From SHLQ01 sp964441145 (GTDB lineage: Bacteria; Actinomycetota; Acidimicrobiia; Acidimicrobiales; SHLQ01): 19,098 nt of DNA. Of this stretch, positions 12,022 through 19,098 are shown piece by piece. Position 1 is the stretch's first letter; the number at the start of each line of letters is the position of its first letter. The stretch spans positions 1 to 19,098 of the forward strand of contig CAYTUB010000055.1 of NCBI GenBank assembly GCA_964441145.1. Reading direction: 5' to 3'. The notes beneath the pieces are model-generated. The model was not told where the DNA came from. It did not search any database and worked only from the letters and a program-made list of their open reading frames with translations. The translations under genes and the position numbers were made by a program.

Positions 12022-13173
12022 ATGGCTCAGCTCACCGACGGCGAACTGTCTCGCCTTGAAGAAGAACGCGATCACCTGCTCGTTTCGCTCGACGACCTCG
12101 ACTCCGAACACGGCGCAGGCGATATCGACGACCTCGACTACACGACGCTGCGCGACGACTACACCGCCCGCACAGCGCAGCTCACCCGAGTGCTCGATGG
12201 CGCCGCCGTAAAGCGAACTCGCCGAAAGCGAACGGTCTCCCAGAAACTTCTGTGGGGTGTCGGCGTCCTCGCTCTCGCCGGGCTCTCCTCGTGGGCCATG
12301 ATTGCCTTCTCCGGTGCACGTGGTTCGGGTGACACAGCCAGTGGTGAGATCCGTCAGAGCACGGTCACGTTGCTGGCCGATGCTGCTGAGGCCTTTGGGA
12401 CCGGCGACGTCGAACGATCGATCTCGCTCTACGACGAGGTGCTGGCACTCCAGCCGACCAACGTCGAGGCCTACACCTATCGCGGCTGGGTGCAATATCA
12501 ATCAGGCGATGCCGAATCGGCGATCGCTAATTTCGACGAGGCGGTCGCCCTCGATCCCGAGTACGCCGATGTCCGAGTGTTCCGTGCCCTGGTGTCGCTC
12601 GACATGGAGGATTTCGAGACCGCGTCAGCTGAACTCGCCGCCTTTGACGCGTCCAACCCGACCGCTGTAGCTCAGCAACTTGTTGCTCAGCGTCAGGTTC
12701 GTGAGCGCATTGGCGTTGCCCGTATGTCCGAATTGCTCGAGGACGAGACGGGCATCCCTGATTTGGTCGCCGAGAACATCGGCCTGAGCGAAGCGCAATT
12801 CGCAGGCGAATTGTTTGTCGCCCTGGAAGAGCCAGAGCTCGCAATCCGTTCGTTCGACGCGGTGCTTGCGGTCGATCCCAACAATTCCGACGCCATGGCC
12901 TGGCACGGATGGACCCTTGCGCTCTTGGCCCAATCCGGAGTCGAGGAGCTGTTCGTCGACGCGGAAGAGTGGTTCGATCGGGCGGTCGCCGCGGACCCGA
13001 CCGCACCAGATGCTCGAGTGTTCCGAGCCTTCGTCTTTAACCGGCTCGGACGAATCGACGAGGCCCGCGCCGAACTCGCTGCGTTTGACCTCATTTCTGA
13101 GCAACCGGCCGACATGCTCGACCTCATCGCCCAGTTCGGGCTTCGAGAAGCCCTCGACCAAGCGTCTTCGTGA
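12022..13173 (+). CDS. CcmI/CycH-like TPR membrane protein
   Basis: This 383-residue protein ends the ccm run. The first 60 residues (E-E-E-R-D-H-L-L-V-S-L-D-D-L-D ... G-D-I-D-D-L-D-Y-T-T-L-R-D-D-Y) resemble the cytoplasmic CcmI segment usually written L-x-E-L-D-x-D-x-x-x-G-(K/R)-x-x-x-x-D-Y-x-x-(L)-R. A basic stretch and one membrane helix follow (about 76-96). The outward part contains TPR-like repeats at about 112-185 and again at 250-345, with the A-(I/E)-x-x-(F/Y)-(D)-(E/A)-x-(L/V)-A-L-x-P pattern. CcmI presents apocytochrome to CcmF/H through its TPR domain, and that is the inferred role. It starts 11 bases after ccmH. Unlike classical CcmI, the single helix comes after the conserved N-terminal segment. 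Confidence 0.75.
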   Translation: MAQLTDGELSRLEEERDHLLVSLDDLDSEHGAGDIDDLDYTTLRDDYTARTAQLTRVLDGAAVKRTRRKRTVSQKLLWGVGVLALAGLSSWAMIAFSGARGSGDTASGEIRQSTVTLLADAAEAFGTGDVERSISLYDEVLALQPTNVEAYTYRGWVQYQSGDAESAIANFDEAVALDPEYADVRVFRALVSLDMEDFETASAELAAFDASNPTAVAQQLVAQRQVRERIGVARMSELLEDETGIPDLVAENIGLSEAQFAGELFVALEEPELAIRSFDAVLAVDPNNSDAMAWHGWTLALLAQSGVEELFVDAEEWFDRAVAADPTAPDARVFRAFVFNRLGRIDEARAELAAFDLISEQPADMLDLIAQFGLREALDQASS

Positions 13174-13184
13174 TCAACTAGGAC

Positions 13185-14717
13185 ATGCCCGACCTGTCGT
13201 TCGCCGCCGTCGCAAAGGCAGCGACGGACGTTGCGGCGACATCGAGTCGCACAGACAAGACGACAGTGCTGGCTGACGTGCTCCAAAGCGGCGGAGCTGC
13301 ACTGGCTCCAATAGTGGTCGGATTGCTCACCGGAGAGGTTCGTCAGGGGCGAATCGGCGTTGGATGGGCAGCGATTCGCGATGTCACCGGTGTTCGGGCC
13401 ACAACGCCGACGTTGAGTGTCGCCGAGGTAGATGCCGCGATCGCCGAGCTCGCCGAAACCACGGGCCCAGGTTCGAAGAGCCGACGCGGCGAAGTGCTCG
13501 ACGATCTCTTTGCCGCGGCCACCTCATCAGAGGCCGACCTGTTGGGGGCCGTACTCAGCGGTGGTCTTCGACAGGGTGCCCTCGATGGGGTGATGACTGC
13601 GGGGATCGCCAAGGCGGCTGACGTGACTCAAGCGAGCGTCCGACGGGCAGCCATGTTGTCGGGGGATTTGGGTGAAACCGCAGCGGTCGCACTGTCCAAC
13701 GGCGCGACCGGGCTTGCCGCGGTTGGCTTGCGCGTCGGTCGAGGTGTCTTGCCGATGCTGGCTTCTACAGCTACCAGCGTGACCGAGGCGGTCGACGAAC
13801 TGGGCGACGTGGTGGTGCAGGCCAAGCTCGATGGCATCCGGCTGCAAGTGCACAAGGACGGCGGCGAGGTATCGCTGTACACCCGCAACCTAAACAACGT
13901 GACGGACCGCCTCCCCGTCGTCGTCGAGTTGGTACGCACGTTCTCCGCCGACAGCTGTGTGCTCGACGGTGAACTGATCGGAGTCTCAGAAGACTCACCG
14001 GAGATGTTCCAAGACACCGCCTCAACCTTTGGCTCCGGCGGAGCATCAGGCCGGGTGGAGCTGAACGTGAGGTTCTTTGACATCTTGCATCTCAACGGAG
14101 ACGACCTGATCGACGAGCCGTTGACCGACCGCCTCGCTCATCTTGAGACGCTCGTCGGTGAGCATCTCATCGACTCGGTGGTGAGCAATGATGCGACGGT
14201 TGCTGCGCGTTTCGAAGCGGACGTTTTGGCACGCGGCCACGAGGGAGTGATGGTCAAGGCGGTCGGCTCTGTCTATGCGGCTGGGCGACGCGGCAAGACG
14301 TGGCGCAAGGTGAAGCCGGTCCATACCTATGACCTGGTCGTGCTCGCCGCCGAATGGGGCCATGGCCGCCGGAAGGGCTGGCTTTCGAACCTGCACCTCG
14401 GCGCCCGTGATGGCGAGGAGTTCGTCATGGTGGGCAAGACCTTTAAAGGCCTGACCGACGAGCTACTCACCTGGCAGACCGAGCGGCTCCTGGAGCTGCA
14501 GGTCGAGCGAGAAGGCGTGAACCCGAACCGAGATGCCATCACCGTATTTGTACGTCCCGAGCTGGTCGTCGAGATCGCCATCGACGGCGTACAACGCTCG
14601 ACCACCTATGACGGTGGCCTGGCCCTCCGGTTTGCCCGAGTAAAGCAGTACCGCCCCGACAAATCCCCAAAAGAAGCCAACACCCTCGAGGACCTTGCCG
14701 TTCGCTTCGCTCTCTAA
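13185..14717 (+). CDS. ATP-dependent DNA ligase, LigB-type
   Basis: This 510-residue ligase is of the length and type of actinobacterial LigB and seals nicks through an enzyme-adenylate. An N-terminal helical DNA-binding domain (about 1-200) precedes the nucleotidyltransferase domain. The motif I catalytic lysine is Lys214 in A-K-L-D-G-I-R. Motif III is V-L-D-G-E-L-I-G (259-266), motif IV E-G-V-M-V-K-A (353-359) and motif V R-G-K-T-W-R-K-V-K (about 368-377). The OB-fold follows. R-S-T-T-Y-D-G-G-L-A-L-R-F-A-R near the C-terminus corresponds to the usual motif VI area of this subtype. The ATG at 13185 lies 11 bases after the CcmI-like gene, so it may ride on the ccm transcript although the function is unrelated. 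NAD-dependent LigA is not in the window. Confidence 0.93.
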   Translation: MPDLSFAAVAKAATDVAATSSRTDKTTVLADVLQSGGAALAPIVVGLLTGEVRQGRIGVGWAAIRDVTGVRATTPTLSVAEVDAAIAELAETTGPGSKSRRGEVLDDLFAAATSSEADLLGAVLSGGLRQGALDGVMTAGIAKAADVTQASVRRAAMLSGDLGETAAVALSNGATGLAAVGLRVGRGVLPMLASTATSVTEAVDELGDVVVQAKLDGIRLQVHKDGGEVSLYTRNLNNVTDRLPVVVELVRTFSADSCVLDGELIGVSEDSPEMFQDTASTFGSGGASGRVELNVRFFDILHLNGDDLIDEPLTDRLAHLETLVGEHLIDSVVSNDATVAARFEADVLARGHEGVMVKAVGSVYAAGRRGKTWRKVKPVHTYDLVVLAAEWGHGRRKGWLSNLHLGARDGEEFVMVGKTFKGLTDELLTWQTERLLELQVEREGVNPNRDAITVFVRPELVVEIAIDGVQRSTTYDGGLALRFARVKQYRPDKSPKEANTLEDLAVRFAL

Positions 14718-14829
14718 CCGAGTTTCTCGCCTGGGGGCTCGAAACATCGCTGGGACCAGTTCTGGAGGGGAGAGAGCCGCAGGCGACGACCACGTCGATC
14801 TCCGCGGATGCTCGGCGGAAGTCCGACAA

Positions 14830-15297
14830 CTAGAACGGTCCCAGGAATTTTGCTTCGGTGATGTCGTTGCCTCGGGTGCTGAGTTCCCAGGTGGAGCCTT
14901 TTGACCAGCCGCGGGGGCCGATGATCACCATGCCTTCGCGTGCGAGGGTCTGGATCATGTCGGGGATGATGTCGCCGTGGCTGCAGAACGCTGCGGTGGT
15001 GCCTGCCTGTACGAGTGTGCGTGCCAGGTGGACGGCTCCCGCGCAGCTTTGACCTTCGAGTAGCGCGTCGTGACTCACTACGTCGAGGCCGAGCGATTTT
15101 CCGAGCGGCTCGATGGTTTGGCGACAACGGAGGGCCGAACTGGTGTAGATCTCGGTAATTCCTGAGTCGGCGTAGCTGGCTGCGATTCCCGCAGCTTGAT
15201 CGTGGCCCACAGCATCGAGGGAACGTTCGAGGTCGCTGTTCGCTCCAAGGCTTCCGCGAGTACCGGCAGAAGCGTGGCGTATGAGATAGATCGTCAT
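14830..15297 (-). CDS. histidine phosphatase family protein (SixA-like)
   Basis: This 155-residue phosphohistidine-type phosphatase of the phosphoglycerate mutase superfamily has length close to SixA. The N-terminal R-H-A-S-A-G holds Arg7 and nucleophile His8. Arg57 in S-S-A-L-R-C-R-Q-T is the second arginine, and His107 in C-S-H-G-D the distal histidine. The L-L-E-G acid (Glu81) is present. SixA removes phosphate from HPt phosphohistidines, but small family members have varied substrates, so specificity is not asserted. The ATG at 15297 is chosen because the protein must begin directly with the first beta strand (M-T-I-Y-L-I-R-H); a longer in-frame start adds nonfamily sequence. It converges on the ligase gene with a 112-bp gap in which no clear terminator is seen. 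Confidence 0.88.
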   Translation of the reverse strand: MTIYLIRHASAGTRGSLGANSDLERSLDAVGHDQAAGIAASYADSGITEIYTSSALRCRQTIEPLGKSLGLDVVSHDALLEGQSCAGAVHLARTLVQAGTTAAFCSHGDIIPDMIQTLAREGMVIIGPRGWSKGSTWELSTRGNDITEAKFLGPF

Positions 15298-15363
15298 GTG
15301 TGGTCGAGTGTACGAAATGTCAGGAGCGCAGCGGCCGCGCCCCAACCTTCGACTCGGCAGCGG

Positions 15364-15912
15364 TCACTGCAGGGGAGTGCGGCTCAGGATCGATCGGGCC
15401 AGGCGAGCAAGAACCCAACCGGTGGCCCCGCCTGCGACCACATCTGTTGCGTGATGGATCTGCACGTGAATACGACTGGTCGCAACAACAGCGGCGAGCA
15501 CCCGAATCGCCATCCGCACAAACCACGGCATCCCCGGGGTTAGAAACGAAGCGGCGACGACCGCTGCGCTTGCATGGCCTGATGGAAAGCTCGAAGTCTT
15601 GGGCTGGCGCAGTTTGAGGGGACGGTCTTCTACTTCGGGTCGTTCGCGTTCGAACAAGGACTTGATGGGGCCGTTTACAAGTGCCGCTTCGAGCCCGAGA
15701 GCGGCGCTCGCACGCAGGGCCCGTTTTGGGTCCCGCAGTGCGATTGCTTGAGCGAGCCCAAGGGCGTGCCAGATCTTGGAGAAGTTGGCGGCCTCCGACG
15801 CCCCGTAGAACACCCGATCAATAGTCGGGTTTCCACGAAGGGTGCCCCAAGCCTCGTCGACGAAATCGTCGACGGGCTGGAAGGTATTGGGAACAGGGAT
15901 TCGCTTCTTCAC
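15364..15912 (-). CDS. PAP2-superfamily membrane phosphatase
   Basis: This 182-residue acid phosphatase-type membrane protein carries the complete PAP2 signature: K-x6-R-P at 84-92, P-S-G-H at 110-113, and S-R-x5-H-x3-D at 146-157. Such enzymes dephosphorylate lipid phosphates (phosphatidate, undecaprenyl or decaprenyl pyrophosphate/phosphate) on the outer membrane face. The exact substrate cannot be told. Several hydrophobic helices are visible, at about 65-80, 113-128, 132-145 and 158-176. The start is GTG 15912, the only candidate after an upstream in-frame stop. It has no good ribosome binding site, so the true mechanism of initiation is unclear. It lies 37 bp after the DUF4349 lipoprotein gene and 66 bp before the histidine phosphatase gene, all on one strand. 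Confidence 0.9.
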   Translation of the reverse strand: MKKRIPVPNTFQPVDDFVDEAWGTLRGNPTIDRVFYGASEAANFSKIWHALGLAQAIALRDPKRALRASAALGLEAALVNGPIKSLFERERPEVEDRPLKLRQPKTSSFPSGHASAAVVAASFLTPGMPWFVRMAIRVLAAVVATSRIHVQIHHATDVVAGGATGWVLARLARSILSRTPLQ

Positions 15913-15949
15913 CTAGGGCAACGCTATCGGCGGAGAGCGCCGGGTCGGG

Positions 15950-17434
15950 TCACTCGTTCTCGCCGTGAGCTGGCTCGTCGTGGTCGACCATTACCGGTGC
16001 TTGCGGCGGCGAAGGCATCGAGGCTTCGATGCGAGCCTGGCGCTTTGCTGCATTGTTGGCCCGCGACCGGCGAACTCCAAACCAAGCAAGCAACAGGAAG
16101 GGAACGAAGACCAACAGCGGGATGAGGAAGCCAGCAACGATGGTTATCACGCCCCAAATGCCCGCAAGCAATCCCACACCAGCCCCGAAACCATCACCGA
16201 AGCCAGGATCAACTTCGACTTCGTTGACCCGGATCTCCGGGCTTTGCTCGGCGTTCACTAGTGGCGCAGCCTGCTCGTCGCTCACACCGTCGGTTGGGAC
16301 ACCGGTGGCACCGATCCGCAAGAACAGGTCGCGGTCAACGTCGATTTCAACGGCCTGAACGAAGGTTTGGCCAGGACGCAGCTCATCTTCGCCGAACACG
16401 GTGATCAAGTCATCGTTGCCCTCGATAGCGAGTGCGGTCTCGGTCACTGTGACGTCTCGAAGCGTTTGCTCGCCGTCGTTGCGAGTCAGGAAACACAGCG
16501 TGATCTCGTCACCGGGTTCGAAGCGTTGATCTCCCAGGTTGTTGGCCGGGCAGCGGGCGCCGTTGTCTCGGCCTTCGTATGCAGAGACCTGAAGTGAGAG
16601 GGAATTTTCCACCCGGTCCTGGACGAGAACCAACGTGATGGTCGAAAGGTCGATCTGGTCGCGCAGGGTACGAAGCTGACCTCGCATCACCGCAAGATCC
16701 TCCTCACGTTGTAGGAGCAGTTCCTCCACGCGTGCGAAGTTGTTGAGGCCGGTGGTTTCCTCGAGAGTTTCACGGAGGCGTTCGACGCCGAGCTCGGCTA
16801 CCTCGATGCGGCTATTGAGATCGACGACGCGTTCGGTGACATCGTCGGTCGAGATCGACTGGTTACGAAGTTCACCGATGCCTCCCAAGCTCTCCAATGC
16901 TTCAGAGAAGTCCGCGGGGAGGACCTTGAAGGTGATCTCGCTGCGGGGTTCGTTGCCACCGGAGGTTTCTTGGCCGAACACGAAACCGCCTATGTCGGAA
17001 ATGATCTGAGTGGCTTCGGCGCCGGCGACGGCGACATTGTCCACCTCGACGGAGAGTCGCGCCGCAAAGATGATCTCTCGCCCGAGCGTCGCTGTATCGG
17101 GCGCATCGACGGTGCCGCCCGATCCGAGCGGATCGCTCGCTTGATCACCTGCCGCCGGGCCATCGTCGGAGTCATCGTTTTCTTGGGCTCTAACTACGAC
17201 TTCTGCACTGTCTTCATCAAAGGATGCCTCGTCGTCCTCCATGGCATCGTCTTCCATGGCCTCTACCTCGTCGCCGCTGTCGTCGCCGCTAACGGCGTCT
17301 GCTACCTCGGCTGCTGCATCGGTGACTGCGTCGCTACCGCTACATGCAGCGGCGAGCAGTACGAGCACCATAAGCAGTGCCCAGACGCGCGATCGGGGCT
17401 TTGTGAGTCGCTTCCAGATCGATAGATTCGCCAT
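15950..17434 (-). CDS. DUF4349 lipoprotein with an added beta-rich domain
   Basis: This 494-residue exported protein has a lipobox L-A-A-A-C with Cys31 acylated. A long acidic linker (about 45-115, many Asp/Glu) precedes the DUF4349 domain at about 119-272. That domain shows F-A-A-R-L-S-V-E-V, G-G-F-V, F-K-V-L-P-A-D-F, D-V-T-E-R-V-V-D-L-N-S-R-I, and a coiled coil with R-x-E-E-L-L-x-Q-R-E. DUF4349 proteins are poorly characterised envelope proteins. Between this and the C-terminal membrane helix (about 420-452) is about 120 residues with C-P-A-N-N ... P-G-D-E-I-T-L-C-F-L-T-R-N-D-G, resembling a CARDB/DUF11-like Ig fold with two cysteines (295 and 314) that may pair. The ATG at 17434 has AAAGGCG eight bases upstream. 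It is divergent from typA. Confidence 0.85.
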   Translation of the reverse strand: MANLSIWKRLTKPRSRVWALLMVLVLLAAACSGSDAVTDAAAEVADAVSGDDSGDEVEAMEDDAMEDDEASFDEDSAEVVVRAQENDDSDDGPAAGDQASDPLGSGGTVDAPDTATLGREIIFAARLSVEVDNVAVAGAEATQIISDIGGFVFGQETSGGNEPRSEITFKVLPADFSEALESLGGIGELRNQSISTDDVTERVVDLNSRIEVAELGVERLRETLEETTGLNNFARVEELLLQREEDLAVMRGQLRTLRDQIDLSTITLVLVQDRVENSLSLQVSAYEGRDNGARCPANNLGDQRFEPGDEITLCFLTRNDGEQTLRDVTVTETALAIEGNDDLITVFGEDELRPGQTFVQAVEIDVDRDLFLRIGATGVPTDGVSDEQAAPLVNAEQSPEIRVNEVEVDPGFGDGFGAGVGLLAGIWGVITIVAGFLIPLLVFVPFLLLAWFGVRRSRANNAAKRQARIEASMPSPPQAPVMVDHDEPAHGENE

Positions 17435-17480
17435 AATTGTCGCCTTTCGGTATGCCTCGCACACAGAAGCGCACACGAGC

Positions 17481-17549
17481 TTTCACACCTTCTACGTCCA
17501 TCGGCGGCAACCGGTTCCCATAAAAGTAGAAATTTCTGAAGGTGTGAAA
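17481..17549. repeat. 12-bp inverted repeat in a divergent intergenic region
   Basis: TTTCACACCTTC at 17481-17492 and GAAGGTGTGAAA at 17538-17549 are exact reverse complements separated by 45 bases. A second pair, TTCTAC (17490-17495) and GTAGAA (17526-17531), is nested. An outer pair, TTGTCGC (17437-17443) and GCGACAA (17573-17579), flanks them. All pairs are centred near 17508-17515, between the DUF4349 gene and typA. This gives each divergent gene its own copy of the same upstream box. It could be a paired regulator site or a repeat of a common promoter element. Confidence 0.6.
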
Positions 17550-17585
17550 CGTGTCTGGGTCGCGCCCCAGGAGCGACAACATCGC

Positions 17586-17591
17586 TACCGT
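17586..17591 (+). promoter_or_regulatory. weak candidate -10 element for typA
   Basis: TACCGT lies eight bases before the GTG at 17600, which would give a message with at most a two-base leader. No ribosome binding site is close to the GTG; AGGAG is 25 bases away. Evidence is limited to the TAnnnT pattern. Confidence 0.25.
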
Positions 17592-17599
17592 TCACAGAT

Positions 17600-19098
17600 G
17601 TGACTGCTCCACATTCCCGCTCTGATCTGCGCAATATCGCCATGATCGCCCACGTCGACCACGGAAAGACGACCCTCGTCGACGCCATGTTGCGTCAGGG
17701 TGGAGTCTTTAGCGACCACGGTGAGGTGGTCGAGCGGGTCATGGATAACACCGACCTGGAGAAGGAAAAGGGCATCACGATCCTGGCGAACAATGCCGCG
17801 ATGCATTGGAAGACCGATGACGGTGAAGTCAAGATCAATATCGTCGACACCCCCGGCCACGCCGACTTCGGTGGCGAGGTCGAGCGCGCGTTGACCATGG
17901 TCGATGGCGTGATCCTTCTGGTCGACTCGAGCGAGGGTCCGCTTCCCCAGACCCGTTTCGTGTTGGGTAAGGCAATGGCACGTGGACTTCCGGTCGTTCT
18001 GGTGATCAACAAGATCGACCGGCCCGATGCTCGGGTCGCCGAGGTCGTCGATGAGGTCTACGAACTCTTTATCGAAATCGGCGCCGACGACAGCCAAATC
18101 AACTTCCCCATCGTCTACACCAACGCCCGTGATGGCCTGGCAACACTCGACCCAGACACCCCCGGCGATGATCTCACCCCGCTGTTCGAGACCCTCATCG
18201 AAACCGTCACGCCGTACGCCCACGAGGGCGCAGATGCCCCGCTTCAGGCTTGGGTGACCAACCTTGACGCTTCGCCCTACGTTGGCCGTTTGGCAATTTG
18301 TCGGGTCATGCAAGGCACGATTCAAAAGGGCAAGCAGGTGGCATGGTGTCGGGTTGATGGCACGGTGACCCCGGTCAAGATCAACACGCTCACCATCACC
18401 GAAGGCATCGATCAGATCGAGGTCGACGAGGCTGGACCTGGCGAGCTCATTCAGGTATCGGGCATCGATGAAGTCATGATCGGCGACACGCTCGGAAGTG
18501 TCGAAGACCCGCAACCGTTGCCGATCATCGTCGTCGACGAGCCAACGCTGTCGATGACCATCGGTGCGAACAACTCGCCGATCGCTGGCAAAGAGGGCGA
18601 CAAACTCACCGCTCGCCAGATCAAAGACCGCCTCGACAAAGAGCTCATCGGCAACGTGTCGATCCGCGTCGAGCCGACCGAACGCCCCGACACCTGGGAA
18701 GTTCAAGGACGTGGTGAGCTACAGCTCGCAGTTCTCGTGGAGACCATGCGCCGCGAAGGCTTCGAGCTCACCGTTGGCAAACCTGCGGTGCTCACCAAAG
18801 ACATCGACGGAACGCTTCACGAGCCCACTGAGCGCCTGACCATCGACATCCCCGAAGAACACGTCGGTGCGGTCACCCAGATGCTTGGGGAACGCAAAGC
18901 CAAGATGGAAAACATGGCCAACCACGGCGATGGCTGGGTACGCCTGGAGTACGTCGTTCCCGCTCGCGCGCTCATTGGGTTCCGTACGCAGTTCCTCACC
19001 GAGACCCGCGGCACCGGCTTGGCCAATCACATCTTCGAAGGATGGATTGCCTGGCAGGGCGAGATCCGCATGAAGAACAAGGGAGCGATCGTCGCCGA
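17600..19098 (+). CDS. typA: TypA/BipA ribosome-binding GTPase, 3' end outside the window
   Basis: This translational GTPase acts on ribosomes in stress and ribosome assembly, and is found in nearly all bacteria. About 499 of roughly 600 expected residues are present. The N-terminus S-D-L-R-N-I-A-M-I-A-H-V-D-H-G-K-T-T holds the G1 loop (about 17-25). E-K-E-K-G-I-T-I is the G2 region, D-T-P-G-H-A-D-F G3, N-K-I-D G4 and T-N-A-R-D-G the G5 area. Domain II and the EF-G-like domains III and V follow (G-R-G-E-L-Q-L-A, R-A-L-I-G-F-R-T-x-F). The GTG at 17600 is preferred because it gives the full N-terminus; ATG 17642 would cut the first beta strand and the D-L-R-N-I-A segment. The gene diverges from the DUF4349 gene over a 165-bp region with inverted repeats. 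Confidence 0.95.
   Translation, partial: MTAPHSRSDLRNIAMIAHVDHGKTTLVDAMLRQGGVFSDHGEVVERVMDNTDLEKEKGITILANNAAMHWKTDDGEVKINIVDTPGHADFGGEVERALTMVDGVILLVDSSEGPLPQTRFVLGKAMARGLPVVLVINKIDRPDARVAEVVDEVYELFIEIGADDSQINFPIVYTNARDGLATLDPDTPGDDLTPLFETLIETVTPYAHEGADAPLQAWVTNLDASPYVGRLAICRVMQGTIQKGKQVAWCRVDGTVTPVKINTLTITEGIDQIEVDEAGPGELIQVSGIDEVMIGDTLGSVEDPQPLPIIVVDEPTLSMTIGANNSPIAGKEGDKLTARQIKDRLDKELIGNVSIRVEPTERPDTWEVQGRGELQLAVLVETMRREGFELTVGKPAVLTKDIDGTLHEPTERLTIDIPEEHVGAVTQMLGERKAKMENMANHGDGWVRLEYVVPARALIGFRTQFLTETRGTGLANHIFEGWIAWQGEIRMKNKGAIVA

Noticed and set aside
14718..14829. Possible terminator or small gene in the convergent gap after the ligase
   Set aside because: No stem with a T-run and no start codon with ribosome binding site and plausible protein could be found; nothing is supported there.
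17585..18706. Long open frame (about 373 codons) antisense to typA
   Set aside because: Composition is typical of an antisense shadow, with many Asp/Val/Arg/His and no recognisable domain, and typA on the other strand is unmistakable.

Overview
The window looks like a chromosomal segment of a high-GC actinobacterium, most likely a marine or freshwater member of the class Acidimicrobiia. This is inferred from the gene families together: a class E sortase, a Septum_form lipoprotein, a DUF5317-like membrane protein, a DUF4349 lipoprotein, an actinobacterial LigB-type ATP-dependent DNA ligase and a complete System I (Ccm) cytochrome c maturation cluster. Nothing in the window names the species. 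No insertion sequence, phage gene, CRISPR array or rRNA was seen. Gene density is very high and intergenic gaps are short.

Layout. Positions 1-55 hold the 5' part of a tRNA-Leu(TAA) on the minus strand, cut by the window edge. An HNH endonuclease (125-655) and a two-SH3b lipoprotein (744-1766) follow on the plus strand. A minus-strand block then runs, in transcription order, sortase E (5946-4765), Septum_form lipoprotein (4768-4157), DUF5317-like membrane protein (4056-2980), small two-helix membrane protein (2970-2698), TetR regulator (2682-2080) and a SelW-like redox protein (2050-1787). From 6102 to 13173 lies a tightly overlapped plus-strand operon, ccmA-ccmB-ccmC-ccmD-ccmE-ccmF-ccmG-ccmH plus a CcmI-like TPR protein. 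A LigB-type DNA ligase (13185-14717) follows in the same direction. A second minus-strand block carries a DUF4349 lipoprotein (17434-15950), a PAP2 phosphatase (15912-15364) and a SixA-like histidine phosphatase (15297-14830). Diverging from it at the right edge is typA/bipA (17600 to beyond 19098).

The most striking item is the SelW-like gene at 1787-2050. Read from an ATG with a good ribosome binding site, it has an in-frame TGA exactly where the redox motif C-x-x-C/U of the Rdx (SelT/SelW/SelH) family should have its second residue, giving C-V-S-U. The rest of the frame is an intact family member. A hairpin with a G-starting apical loop 16 nt after the TGA is a candidate bacterial SECIS element. 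This is probably a genuine selenoprotein that conventional gene calling would miss or truncate.

How the genes work together. CcmA/B/C/D/E move and chaperone heme to the outer face of the membrane. CcmG and CcmH keep apocytochrome CxxCH thiols reduced, and CcmF with the CcmI-like protein performs ligation, so the organism should make c-type cytochromes by System I. The minus-strand blocks are mainly cell-envelope functions. Several genes (HNH, DUF5317, sortase, ccmA) have a TAnnnT hexamer 6-7 nt before the start codon, which suggests leaderless transcripts. The intergenic region before typA contains nested inverted repeats placed almost symmetrically between the two divergent genes.
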